Positions 36,861 to 48,206 are shown, numbered from the stretch's first letter. The stretch is 64,000 nucleotides of DNA from Microbacterium sp. Marseille-Q6648 (GCF_943181415.1 NZ_CALPBZ010000001.1:868001-932000); one strand, 5' to 3'. The notes: generated by a model from the letters alone, not told the origin. Made by a program: numbers and translations.

Positions 36861-38377
36861 CAGCTCACCTTGATTCGGGGGTCGAGGGCCACGTAGACGA
36901 GGTCCGCGATCAGGTTGAATACCACGGCCAGGGTGCCGGTGACGACGAAGAAGGCCATCACGGGGTTCGGGTCCGAGACGCCGAGGGCGTCGACGAACAG
37001 CCGGCCCATGCCGGTCCAGCCGAACACCGTCTCGGTGACGACGGCGCCGCCGACCACCGCTCCCACGTCGAACGCGATGATCGTCGTGATCGGGATCAGC
37101 GCGTTGCGGAACGCGTGGCGGACCACGACCGTGCGCTGGGTGAGGCCCTTGGCGCGCGCGGTGCGGATGTAGTCCTGGTTCATCACCTCGAGCAGGCTCG
37201 CACGCGAGTAGCGGGTGTAGCCGGCGAACGAGATGAGGATGATCGCGATGGTCGGAAGCAGCAGGTGCGTGTAGAGATCGATGCCCTGCACCCAGAAGTT
37301 GCCGCCGAGGTTCGGCGTCGAGGCACCGACGGTGGCGATCGGACGACCCCGGATCCGGCTGGAGTTGGAGTAGATTGCCCAGTACGACATGTACTTGTCG
37401 AGCGCGATGAGCCCGGCCGTCAGCACGCCCACGATGATCGTGGTGCGGATGACGGGGCCACGGTCGGGGCTGCCGATGAACCAGCCGATGGCGCCGCAGA
37501 CGACGATCGTCGCCGCCGCCAGCCCGACGAACACCCACAGCGTCATGCCGTTGAGGATGTAGGTCATCATCGGGAAGTACAGGGCGATGCCCAGCGCGGC
37601 CACTCCCAGCGAGCCGTAGAGCGCCTTGCGGTTGCGCAGACCGGTCGAGACGGCGGTCACGCCGAAGGCGATGCCGATGGCGAGCGCCGCGTACACGACG
37701 ATGCCGATGCTCGGATCGGCGAACCACTGCGTCGCCGAGAGGTACGCCAGCACGCCGGCCGTGGCGAGCGTCGCGGCGCCGAAGACGATGCCCCGCCGCT
37801 TCCACGATCCGCCGATGAGCGACATCCACAGCACGCCGGCGATGAGCGAGGCGATCACGATGACGGGTATCGCGATGGTGGGCTCGCCCAGCCAGCCGTT
37901 GAGCTGGATGGCACCGTACTGCTTGAGGAGGACGGCCACCCAGAAGATGGGCAGCGAGAAGAAGAGGAACGAGACGAAGGTCACGGCGTAGTCGAAGCCG
38001 CTGTACTGGCGCAGGGCCGAGATGATTCCGACCGAGATGCCGAGCACGATGGCGACGACGGTGGCGATGGTCACGAGCGTCAGCGTCGACGTCAGTGCGT
38101 TCGCCAGCAGCGCGTTCACGGGCTGGTTCTGGATGCTGATGCCGAAGTCGCCGCGGAAGATGCCGCCGAGCCAGATGAAGTAGCGCAGCGGGGCGGGGAC
38201 GTCGAGGTTGAGGAGCCTGGTACGCGCTTCCATCAGCTCCGCCTTGTTGGGAGCGTTGGACTGCTTGAGCTCTTCCAGGGGATCGCCCGAGAGCGAGACG
38301 AGCACGTACATCAGGAATGTCGCGGCGAAGAGCACGAAGACCGATGCGATCAATCGCCGGATGATGAATGAAGCCAT
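36860..38377 (-). CDS. Peptide ABC importer permease, DppB/OppB type, enlarged
   Basis: A 505-residue permease; ordinary DppB proteins have about 300-340. The start is typical (FIIRRLIASVFVLFAATFLM, then LSGDPLEEL), as is the end (DYIRTARAKGLTQRTVVVRH, containing the EAA loop, and DLVYVALDPRIKVS). The extra length is an insert of about 170 residues between residues 175 and 345 that adds roughly six hydrophobic segments, before the core resumes at VQGIDLYTHLLLPTIAI. The insert is in frame and uses the same codon style. ATG start; it follows the substrate-binding protein gene after a 163-bp spacer that contains a hairpin. Confidence 0.88.
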   Translation of the reverse strand: MASFIIRRLIASVFVLFAATFLMYVLVSLSGDPLEELKQSNAPNKAELMEARTRLLNLDVPAPLRYFIWLGGIFRGDFGISIQNQPVNALLANALTSTLTLVTIATVVAIVLGISVGIISALRQYSGFDYAVTFVSFLFFSLPIFWVAVLLKQYGAIQLNGWLGEPTIAIPVIVIASLIAGVLWMSLIGGSWKRRGIVFGAATLATAGVLAYLSATQWFADPSIGIVVYAALAIGIAFGVTAVSTGLRNRKALYGSLGVAALGIALYFPMMTYILNGMTLWVFVGLAAATIVVCGAIGWFIGSPDRGPVIRTTIIVGVLTAGLIALDKYMSYWAIYSNSSRIRGRPIATVGASTPNLGGNFWVQGIDLYTHLLLPTIAIILISFAGYTRYSRASLLEVMNQDYIRTARAKGLTQRTVVVRHAFRNALIPITTIIAFDVGAVVGGAVVTETVFGWTGMGRLFVDALGVSDPNPVMAFFVVTGTLAVVFNLIADLVYVALDPRIKVS

Positions 38378-38464
38378 GGTGTGGCAGCCTGCCTGTCGAT
38401 GTGCCAGACGGCGTCCGGCGCCCCCGGGTGGAGCGCCGAGCCGCTGAAGAGAAGTCTCATGGAT

Positions 38465-38496
38465 GGGGGTGCAGGTCCCGTGGAACCTGCACCCCC
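38465..38496 (-). promoter_or_regulatory. Intercistronic stem-loop between substrate-binding and permease genes
   Basis: A perfect 12-bp stem, gggggtgcaggt (38465-38476) with its complement (38485-38496) and an 8-nt loop. It lies 45 nt after the substrate-binding protein stop and 88 nt before the permease start, with no U-run. This is the usual place for a partial terminator or RNA-stabilising hairpin that lets the binding protein be made in excess over the permeases. Confidence 0.7.
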
Positions 38497-38540
38497 GTGT
38501 CCGGTCGCGGCGGGCTCAGCCCGACGCCACCGGCTGTGAC

Positions 38541-40379
38541 TTACTCCTCGGTACCGGCGTCCGTCACTTCCCAGTCCCACGCGTTCCAGAAGATGGTCGG
38601 CGCGAGGATCGACGGGTCGATGTTGGTGACGCGGTCGCTGTAGGCGGTGACCTCCGGGAACTGGAAGATGGTGACTCCGTAGAAGTCCTCCCAGAGAAGG
38701 CGGTCCAGCTCCTGCTGCAGCGTGATCTGCTGCTCGGCGTCGAAGGTGACGTTGAGCTCGGAGATGATCTCGTCGACACGCTCGTTCGAGTAGTAGTTCA
38801 GGTTGTTGATGCCGTTCGTCACGAACGTCGGGAGCGAGTTGGTCACACCCAGGCTCGTCGACTGCCATCCGAACAGCGACGCGTCGTAGGCGCCGGGGGT
38901 GCCGAGCAGGCCACCCCAGTCCTCGGAACCGCAGTCGGTGACCTCGAAGCCGGCCTCGTTGGCCGACTGCTGGATGAGAGCGAACTCGTTCACGCGACGG
39001 GGGTTGTTCGACGCGTAGAGGATGCAGACCTCGGTGTTGGTGACACCGGAGTCCTCGAGCAGCTGACGAGCGCCCTCGATGTCGACCTCGGCGTAGTCGG
39101 CCGAGGTGTTGTTCGCGGCGGACTCGTCGTAGCCCTCGGCACCGGGGACGAACAGCTGCGAGTCACGGAGGATCGCGTCGTCGCCGATGATCGGCTCGAT
39201 GAGGGTGGTGACGATCTCCTGACGGGGGATCGTCTTCATGAACGCCTCACGGACCTGCGGGTTGGAGAAGATGTTCTCCGGGTTGCGGCCCTGGTCGAAC
39301 TGCAGGTCGACGTGCTCGTACGTGCCACCGAGGCCGGTGCTCACCGTGATGCCGTCGATGCCCTCGAGCGCGTCGGTGATGTCGGCGGTCGCCTGCGGCT
39401 GGATGATGTCAACCTCGCCGTTCTCGAGCGCCTGGACAGCAGCCAGCGGGTCGGGGATGAAGCGGATCGTGATCTCCTCGATGTTCGGGGAGTTCTCGCC
39501 GGCGTACTCCGGGTTCGCCGTGAGGGTCACGAACTGGTCAGCCTGGTAGTCGCTGATCATGTACGGGCCGCTCGCGGTGACGAGCTCGGTGTCGTCGGGC
39601 ATCGACGTGAAGTTGAAGCCGCCGTTCCAGAACGCGGACATCGCGGCCAGGGCCTCGGCGTCCTCGGACTCGATCGCGTCGAGCACGGCCTGCTTGGCCT
39701 CTTCGTTGTCCTCGATCTCGAGCGACTTCTTCGCGATGATGTGCGCGGGAAGCGGCGACGAGAAGACGAGCTCCCAGTCCACGAAGGGCTGGTCGAAGGT
39801 CATCGTGATGGAGCGCCCGTCCTCGCCGATCTCCGGCGTCTCGGTGACCAGGCCCATGCCCGACTCGGGCGTGGCGCCGGAGTCGAAGTAGACGATGTCC
39901 TCGGGGAACGCGTCGGTGAACTCACCGGTCTCGGGGTCGGTGAACTCGCCCGGGTCGAAGTCCGGGGTGTCCAGCGCACGCGAGAGCGCAGCCCAGTTGA
40001 GCATGAGGTCGGCAGCGTCGATCGGGGTGCCGTCGGACCAGTTCACGCCCTCGTTGACGGTGTAGGTCACCGTCAGGGGGTCTTCGCTGACCAGCTCGTA
40101 CGTGCCGAACGAGGTGTTCTTCACGAGCTCGGGCGTGTTGTTGTAGTAGTTGAAGCCGTCCAACACCAGGTAGTTGATGTTGTTGTTGGCTGTGGCGTTG
40201 CCGAACGACGTGTTGCCGTTCATCGAGTAGAACGCCTGGTTCCACGCTGCTGTGATCGAGGAGCCCTCGACGAGCCCCGAATCGTCGCCACCGTCGGTGT
40301 CAGAGCCACCGGCGGCGCATCCGGAGATCACGAGTGCGCCGACTGCGGTGAATCCCACCGCAGTCAGGATGCGCTTCAT
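38541..40379 (-). CDS. Peptide ABC importer substrate-binding lipoprotein
   Basis: A 612-residue family 5 solute-binding protein (OppA/DppA group). The signal peptide MKRILTAVGFTAVGALVISG ends at a lipobox with Cys21, followed by a Gly/Asp-rich spacer (SDTDGGDDSG). The mature part has EGVNWSDGTPIDAADLMLNW, the family signature, and TLQQELDRLLWEDFYGVTIF near the C-terminus. It delivers peptides to the permeases at 35652-38377. The start is the ATG at 40379, with a strong AGGAGG ribosome binding site. It is acidic, and its codon use is more AT-tolerant (many AAC/AAG/GAG), consistent with high expression. TAA stop. Confidence 0.92.
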   Translation of the reverse strand: MKRILTAVGFTAVGALVISGCAAGGSDTDGGDDSGLVEGSSITAAWNQAFYSMNGNTSFGNATANNNINYLVLDGFNYYNNTPELVKNTSFGTYELVSEDPLTVTYTVNEGVNWSDGTPIDAADLMLNWAALSRALDTPDFDPGEFTDPETGEFTDAFPEDIVYFDSGATPESGMGLVTETPEIGEDGRSITMTFDQPFVDWELVFSSPLPAHIIAKKSLEIEDNEEAKQAVLDAIESEDAEALAAMSAFWNGGFNFTSMPDDTELVTASGPYMISDYQADQFVTLTANPEYAGENSPNIEEITIRFIPDPLAAVQALENGEVDIIQPQATADITDALEGIDGITVSTGLGGTYEHVDLQFDQGRNPENIFSNPQVREAFMKTIPRQEIVTTLIEPIIGDDAILRDSQLFVPGAEGYDESAANNTSADYAEVDIEGARQLLEDSGVTNTEVCILYASNNPRRVNEFALIQQSANEAGFEVTDCGSEDWGGLLGTPGAYDASLFGWQSTSLGVTNSLPTFVTNGINNLNYYSNERVDEIISELNVTFDAEQQITLQQELDRLLWEDFYGVTIFQFPEVTAYSDRVTNIDPSILAPTIFWNAWDWEVTDAGTEE

Positions 40380-40452
40380 TCTCACTATTCCTCCTGTGCA
40401 AGGTTGTGCGCGCACGAGGCCATGGTTGGACCCCGGCGCGCGGATAGACACA

Positions 40453-40481
40453 CCCTAAGCACGCGTGTGTCGGATGGTCAA
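40453..40481 (-). promoter_or_regulatory. Candidate promoter of the peptide importer operon
   Basis: On the reverse strand TTGACC (40481-40476) lies 17 nt from TTAGGG (40458-40453) in an unusually AT-rich patch (about 40440-40520), leaving a leader of about 67 nt before the substrate-binding protein ATG. The -35 is good and the -10 mediocre. Confidence 0.4.
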
Positions 40482-40545
40482 AAGTCCGAACGAAAACGTT
40501 ACATAGCCTTAACTCAGGGCAGACGACGTGTGACAATCTGACAAG

Positions 40546-42012
40546 ATGAACGGCGATTCCGGCGCGGCCGATGTGAGGTTTCCCACGACCTCCCCGCGCG
40601 CCCGCACGTGGTGGGAGATCGGCATCGTCCTGGCGGTCACGGTGGGCCAGTCCGCGGTGTACAGCGTGCTGTCGTTCGTGCGCTCGATCCAGCGCGCGCT
40701 CGAGCAGAACGCCTCGCTCGGCGACCAGCAGGCCCGCCTGAACCCGTCGCGCGACACGCAGGCGCTGTGGGACCTCGTCTATCAGCTGCTCGACATCTTC
40801 TTCTCGCTGGCGCTGGTCGCCCTCGTCCTCTACCTGCTGTGGGAGCCGGGGACGAACGTCCTCAAGCGCATCGGCCTGGACGTCGGCCGCTTCGGCTCGG
40901 ACGCCGCGCGCGGCATCCTTCTGGTCCTGGCAATCGGGGTGCCGGGACTCGCCCTGTACGTCGTCGGCAGGATGCTGGGCCTCACCGTCGCCGTCGTGGC
41001 GTCTCCCCTGGACGCCGCCTGGTACACCGTTCCGCTCCTGCTCCTGTCGGCGGTGCGGGCGGGCCTGGTCGAGGAGGTCATCCTCCTCGGCTACCTCTTC
41101 GACCGGCTGCGGCGCGTCGGGTGGTCGTGGTGGACCATCATCCTCGCGACGGCCGGGCTGCGCGCGGCCTACCACGCGTATCAGGGCGTGGGTTCGATCA
41201 TCGGGAACTTCGTCATGGGCGTGGTGTTCGGGTGGTGCTACCGCCGTTGGGGCCGGGTGATGCCGCTCGTGATCGCCCACACCGTGATCGACGTGATCGC
41301 CTTCGTCGGCTACCCCCTCGCCGCCGCCCTCTTCCCCGCCGTCTTCACCCCACCCCGACCCCGACCCTCCCCTCCTCGTCGCCCTCCCCCTGACGCCCCC
41401 TTCGGTTCCGCGAAAGCGGCCGACACTGCCGTGGATCTCGGACGGCACCGGCATCCGGCCGTCGGGTTGGCCGCGGCCGATGCCGCGCTCCGGCTCGAGG
41501 CAGATCTGAGCCGAGAGGCCCTACAGGGCGTGAACGAGGGTCGCCGGAGCAGTCGCGGCCGCAATCTGGCACGGTGGCCGCTCTCGCGCGCGACCGCCGA
41601 TGCCGAGACAGCGCTCGAGTCTGTCAGCCGGGCGGTGATCGAGTGGCTCGGCTTTCCGCCCCCGGACCTGCAGGTCTCCTTCGTGTCGACCGACGACGTC
41701 GTCGACCGGTCCGACATGTTCTGGCCCGAGATCGGGCTCGTCGGCGAGAGCGACGGAGACCTGAAGTACGACGGCCGGTACGGCGACGCGCGCGCCGTGC
41801 TTCGCTCCCAGTCCGAACGCGACCGGCGCCTGCGCGCGCAGCCGCGGGTGCGCAATCTGGTCCACTGGGGATGGACCGATGCGACGCGCGTCGACCCGTT
41901 GCGCAGCATCCTCATCGGTGTCGGTCTGCGTCAGCGGGAGCCGGAGCATCCGGCGCACCTATACTCGCTGCGCCGGGCGCTCGCGCCGCATCCGCCGCAC
42001 CGCACCGCGTGA
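40546..42012 (+). CDS. CPBP intramembrane protease fused to remnant of a second protein
   Basis: A 488-residue frame with two unrelated parts. Residues 20-265 are a CPBP (Abi/Rce1-like) membrane protease: several membrane helices with the motif VRAGLVEEVILLGYLFDRLR (Glu176, Glu177), His210 in AAYHAYQG and His245 in LVIAHTVIDV. Residues of about 268-290 are Pro/Arg-rich. Residues of about 292-488 (TAVDLGRHRHPAVGLAAADA, ALESVSRAVIEWLGFPPP, DMFWPEIGLVGESDGDLKYD) match the C-terminal part of a family of hypothetical Microbacteriaceae proteins with a PD-(D/E)XK-like DUF559-type ending, whose N-terminus is absent. The gene looks like an in-frame chimera made by deletion. The protease part is probably functional. 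GTG-free ATG start at 40546. Confidence 0.75.
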   Translation: MNGDSGAADVRFPTTSPRARTWWEIGIVLAVTVGQSAVYSVLSFVRSIQRALEQNASLGDQQARLNPSRDTQALWDLVYQLLDIFFSLALVALVLYLLWEPGTNVLKRIGLDVGRFGSDAARGILLVLAIGVPGLALYVVGRMLGLTVAVVASPLDAAWYTVPLLLLSAVRAGLVEEVILLGYLFDRLRRVGWSWWTIILATAGLRAAYHAYQGVGSIIGNFVMGVVFGWCYRRWGRVMPLVIAHTVIDVIAFVGYPLAAALFPAVFTPPRPRPSPPRRPPPDAPFGSAKAADTAVDLGRHRHPAVGLAAADAALRLEADLSREALQGVNEGRRSSRGRNLARWPLSRATADAETALESVSRAVIEWLGFPPPDLQVSFVSTDDVVDRSDMFWPEIGLVGESDGDLKYDGRYGDARAVLRSQSERDRRLRAQPRVRNLVHWGWTDATRVDPLRSILIGVGLRQREPEHPAHLYSLRRALAPHPPHRTA

Positions 42013-42051
42013 CCCTCCCGCCCGTGCCCCGCGCCCCCGCCCCGCGCCGGT

Positions 42052-42124
42052 CCGCGAAAGTACATCTGGCGGACGAAACCCCGGGCGCACCCCGCACCCT
42101 CATCCGCCAGATGTACTCTCGCGG
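42052..42124 (-). repeat. 25-bp inverted repeat (REP-like hairpin) downstream of gcvP
   Basis: Arms at 42052-42076 and 42100-42124 match at 23 of 25 positions around a shared core agtacatctggcgga, with a 23-nt C-rich loop. Both mismatches are A-C on the forward strand and therefore G-U pairs in reverse-strand RNA, the sense of gcvP, which ends 22 nt away. It probably acts as a gcvP transcript end or belongs to a dispersed repeat family; neither is shown here. Confidence 0.8.
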
Positions 42125-42145
42125 TCAAGGGAGAGCCGCGAGAGG

Positions 42146-45057
<2,912 letters not shown>

Positions 45058-45061
<4 letters not shown>

Positions 45062-45441
45062 GCGTCCCCGCCGGTGAGTTCGACGTAGGCGGCACGATCC
45101 ATGAGACCCTCCACCGCGGTCGGGTCGACGGTGATCTTCAGCAGCCACCCGTCCCCGTAGGGCGACGAGTTCACCAGCGACGGGTCGTCGACGGCGGCGT
45201 CGTTCGTCTCGGCGACCTCGCCGGTGAGCGGCGCGTACAGTTCGCCGACGGACTTCGTCGACTCGATCTCGCCGCACACCTCGCCCGCCGTGACGGCCGA
45301 GCCGGTGGACGGGAGCTCCACGAACACGACGTCGCCGAGCTTGTCGGCGGCGTAGTCGGTGATGCCGACCGTGGCGGTGGTGCCGTCGAGGGCCACCCAC
45401 TCGTGCTCAGCGGTGTACTTGAGGCTGTTGAGATCGGTCAC
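45058..45441 (-). CDS. gcvH: Glycine cleavage system H protein
   Basis: A 127-residue lipoyl carrier. It begins [17 protein letters not shown]; the lipoylated lysine is in [20 protein letters not shown] (Lys63 approximately), and the end reads [14 protein letters not shown]. It shuttles the aminomethyl group between GcvP, GcvT and lipoamide dehydrogenase. GTG start at 45441 overlaps the gcvT stop (GTGA). Upstream in-frame sequence belongs to a reverse-strand shadow of gcvT. Confidence 0.95.
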
Positions 45442-46616
45442 TTCTTCCTCCGGTAGAAAGGCGGGGCGGTCACGGTCGCGGGGATGCGGGTTCCGCGCAC
45501 GTCGAGATAGAGCACGGTGCCGGCGGCGGATGCCGCGGGGGCGACGAAGGCCATGGCGATGGGGTGGCCGAGGGTCGGGCTGAGCGCGCCGGAGGTGACC
45601 TCGCCGACGCGCGACGCGTCCGGCCCGTCCCCGTCGAAGACGCCGTACCCGGCGCGTCCGGCTCGGCGCCCCTCGGCGACGAGCCCGACGAGGACGGGCG
45701 CGTCCGTGAGGTCGCGCCCGGCGAGCGCGGCCTTGCCGACGAAGTCGTCCTCGTCCATCGCGACGACCCGGCCGAGGCCCGCCTGGGCGGGGGCGATGTC
45801 GCGCGTCAGCTCGTGGCCGTAGAGGGGCATGCCGGCCTCGAGGCGCAGGGTGTCGCGCGCGGCCAGGCCCGCCGGCACCAGCCCGAGCGGTTCGCCGGCG
45901 CGGAGCAGGGCGTCCCACAGCGCCTCGGCGTGGGTGACGGGCACGAGCAGCTCGAAGCCGTCCTCGCCGGTGTAGCCGGTGCGGCACACGAGCACACCGG
46001 TCTCGTCGAACGACGCGCTGGTCGTGGCGTAGTACGGCACGTCTGCGAGCGGTCGCTGCCACCCCGTCAGCTCGGGCGTCGCCTCGAGGACCGCCCGCGC
46101 CGCCGGACCCTGCACGGCGAGCAGGCCGTAGCCGTCCGAGACGTCCTCGACGCGGGCATGCGTGCCGGGGATGAACGCGAACGACCCGTCCTGGCCGGTG
46201 AGGGGCGGCGGCGGCGGGAACATCGCGACCCGCTCGGCGAGGGCTTCGGCGACCGCGTCGCGATTACCTGCGTTGGCGATGACGAGGTAGCGGTCGTCGG
46301 CGAGGCGGTAGACGATCACGTCGTCGATGATGCCGCCGTCGGCCGCCAGCACGAGCGAGTACTTCGCCCTGCCCTCGGCGAGCGCCGAGAGCCGGCCGGC
46401 GAGCGCGTAGTCGAGGAACGCCCCGGCGTCTGATCCGGTGACGAGGAACTCCGCCATGTGCGAGATGTCGAACAGTCCTGCGCTCTCGCGGACGGCCTTG
46501 TGCTCGGCCAGGTCGGAGGAGTAGCGCACCGGCATGAGCCAGCCGCCGAAGTCCGTGAACGAGGCGCCGAGCGCTTCGTGGCGCCCACGCAGCGGCGTGG
46601 AGCGAGGGTCTGGCAT
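45438..46616 (-). CDS. gcvT: Aminomethyltransferase, glycine cleavage T protein
   Basis: A 392-residue T protein that releases ammonia and passes the methylene group to tetrahydrofolate. Recognisable parts are [32 protein letters not shown] (catalytic Asp region) and the C-terminal [23 protein letters not shown] start at 46616 with GGGAG upstream (7-nt spacer). An open frame continues upstream through the riboswitch but has no conserved sequence. It is the first gene of the gcvTHP operon. Confidence 0.94.
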   Translation of the reverse strand: MPDPRSTPLRGRHEALGASFTDFGGWLMPVRYSSDLAEHKAVRESAGLFDISHMAEFLVTGSDAGAFLDYALAGRLSALAEGRAKYSLVLAADGGIIDDVIVYRLADDRYLVIANAGNRDAVAEALAERVAMFPPPPPLTGQDGSFAFIPGTHARVEDVSDGYGLLAVQGPAARAVLEATPELTGWQRPLADVPYYATTSASFDETGVLVCRTGYTGEDGFELLVPVTHAEALWDALLRAGEPLGLVPAGLAARDTLRLEAGMPLYGHELTRDIAPAQAGLGRVVAMDEDDFVGKAALAGRDLTDAPVLVGLVAEGRRAGRAGYGVFDGDGPDASRVGEVTSGALSPTLGHPIAMAFVAPAASAAGTVLYLDVRGTRIPATVTAPPFYRRKK

Positions 46617-46660
46617 GAGTTCTCCCGTCGGTCGGGCAGGCGCGGGTCCGCGCCTATCGA

Positions 46661-46858
46661 ACTCCCCCTCTGTCATGGGCCTGAGAGTTTCGCATCGGCA
46701 TCCGTTCGTCAAGGGGATGCCGGTGCTTTCACCGTCGGCGGATGTCGAAGACATCTCTTTCCAGAGTGGCCCGACCTCAGCGGTACGCGTACCTGAGAGA
46801 TTGGCGGGGAGGCTTGCTCCTTCGGTGCCCGGCGTAGCGCCGGGGCTCTCCCGCAGAG
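46661..46858 (-). promoter_or_regulatory. Tandem glycine riboswitch controlling gcvTHP
   Basis: On the reverse strand two glycine aptamers follow each other. Aptamer 1 starts GCGGGAGAG (46854-46846), has CACCGAAGGAGCAAGC and closes with AATCTCTCAGGTACG (near 46802-46788). Aptamer 2, after CACTCTGGAAAGAG, has CCGACGGTGAAAGCACCGG (near 46739-46721), then AACTCTCAGG and ACAGAGGGGGAG (46674-46663). These are the conserved glycine-binding sequences. The gcvT start is 45 nt further on, so binding of glycine is expected to switch on the cleavage operon. Short in-frame ORFs here are artefacts. Confidence 0.93.
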
Positions 46859-46916
46859 GTCATCGAGCCGGTTCTGTTGCTGTTCAGTTGCGGGGCCAGC
46901 ATAGCGCCCCCGACCG

Positions 46917-48092
46917 TCACGACGTGCAGGCGCCCGTCGACACCGGCTGCTCGAACGCGTCCGCCTGGGCGAGGACGGGCAGCAGCTCGGCCGTCGTCAT
47001 CGCGTAGCCGACCTCGCGGCCGTCGTCCGCCCGTGCGAACACCACGCCCGCGACGTCGCCGTCGGTGGTCAGCAGCGGGCCGCCGGAGTTGCCCGGCACG
47101 ACCTGCGCCTGCAGCGCGTAGATCTCGCGTGGGGCGCTGGCGTCCTCGTAGATGTCCGGCACGGGCGCCGAGGTGGCGGACAGGACGCGGGCGGGGCCCG
47201 ACGAGAACGGGCCGCCGTACGGGTAGCCCTGCACGACCGCCGACGCACCCGGCTCCAGCGGTTCGGTGATGCCGAGAGCGGCCGCATCCAGATCGTCGAT
47301 CTCGATGACGGCGAGGTCGTCGACCGGATCGAAGTAGACCACGCGGCCCTCGCGGGCGGCGCGGCCGGGGAGCTCGACCACCGGTGCGTCGACCCCTGCC
47401 ACGACGTGCGCGTTGGTCACGACGAGGTCGGGAGCCGCGACGAACCCGCTGCCCGTGGAGCTCGTCCCGCAGGCGTACGCCACGCCCGAGATACGTCCGA
47501 CCGAGGCCGCTGCGGCCTCGAGACGCGGTGAATCCAGCGCGATGGCCGGCAGGGGTCCGGTCTCGGTCTCGGGGGCGAGGAGACCGCCCAGACGTGGAAT
47601 GCCCTCGTCGAGGACTGCGGCCCGCAGCTGCGCGAGTGTGGTCTGCACGGGCCGGGGGGTCAGCGAGTCGATCGTGCGCAGCACCGTCGATGAGCCGATC
47701 GCGGGCGCCACCACCGGCATCCCGGTCGCGACGAGTCCCTGCCCGACGAACGAGGCGGCGAGCGCGGCGATCACGACGCTCGCGGCGCCGCCGAGGAGGC
47801 GCTCGAAGCCGCGGAGGGGGGTGCGGTCGACGCCGCGCCGCAGGGCCATGCCGATGCCGCCGCCGATCGCCATGCCGACCACCAGGAGCAGCAGGGTGCC
47901 GCCGATGACGACGAGGGGCCGCCACTGCTGAGTGGGCAGGGCGTCGTTGACCAGTGGGATGGCCCAGAGGGCGGCGAACGCGCCGCCGACGAGACCCAGC
48001 AGGGATCCGAGGCTGGCGAGCAGCCCGCGCTGGAGACCTGCCAGCAGAGCGACGACGAGGATGACGATCAGAACGATGTCGATCACCTGCAC
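46917..48092 (-). CDS. MarP-like periplasmic serine protease (CvpA fused to trypsin-like domain)
   Basis: A 391-residue protein. Residues 1-125 hold four CvpA-type membrane segments (VIDIVLIVILVVALLAGLQR is the first). Residues of about 185-391 are a chymotrypsin-fold protease with triad His229 (VVTNAHVVAG), Asp259 (DPVDDLAVIEID) and Ser336 (VPGNSGGPLL). Cys208 and Cys389 are 181 residues apart, the same spacing as the redox-controlled disulfide Cys214-Cys395 that I recall for M. tuberculosis MarP, an acid-resistance protease acting on the peptidoglycan hydrolase RipA. The start is GTG at 48092 with GGAAGGAG upstream. It is divergent from nrtR, and starts 300 bp from gcvT. Confidence 0.88.
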   Translation of the reverse strand: MQVIDIVLIVILVVALLAGLQRGLLASLGSLLGLVGGAFAALWAIPLVNDALPTQQWRPLVVIGGTLLLLVVGMAIGGGIGMALRRGVDRTPLRGFERLLGGAASVVIAALAASFVGQGLVATGMPVVAPAIGSSTVLRTIDSLTPRPVQTTLAQLRAAVLDEGIPRLGGLLAPETETGPLPAIALDSPRLEAAAASVGRISGVAYACGTSSTGSGFVAAPDLVVTNAHVVAGVDAPVVELPGRAAREGRVVYFDPVDDLAVIEIDDLDAAALGITEPLEPGASAVVQGYPYGGPFSSGPARVLSATSAPVPDIYEDASAPREIYALQAQVVPGNSGGPLLTTDGDVAGVVFARADDGREVGYAMTTAELLPVLAQADAFEQPVSTGACTS

Positions 48093-48159
48093 GGGGGCTC
48101 CTTCCGGGGAGGGCCACCCTACGGCGCGCGACTGGGAGAACGACGCGAACGTCACGCGT

Positions 48160-48189
48160 TTGACCTTCTGGTCACCATGACACTAAGAT
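48160..48189 (+). promoter_or_regulatory. nrtR promoter with internal operator
   Basis: TTGACC (48160-48165) and TAAGAT (48184-48189) are 18 nt apart, giving a predicted start of transcription near 48196. The spacer contains the palindromic operator at 48171-48183. Confidence 0.55.
48171..48183 (+). promoter_or_regulatory. Candidate NrtR operator 1 (between -35 and -10)
   Basis: gtcaccatgacac contains the palindrome GTCA-CCA-TGAC. The identical 13-mer recurs 36 bp downstream. Placement between the promoter elements fits repression by blocking RNA polymerase. Confidence 0.55.
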
Positions 48190-48206
48190 CGGTCGCAGGA
48201 GTTAGA

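Noticed and set aside
46681-47007. Forward open frames over the glycine riboswitch
   Set aside because: They read through conserved aptamer sequence on the other strand and have no ribosome binding site or motif.
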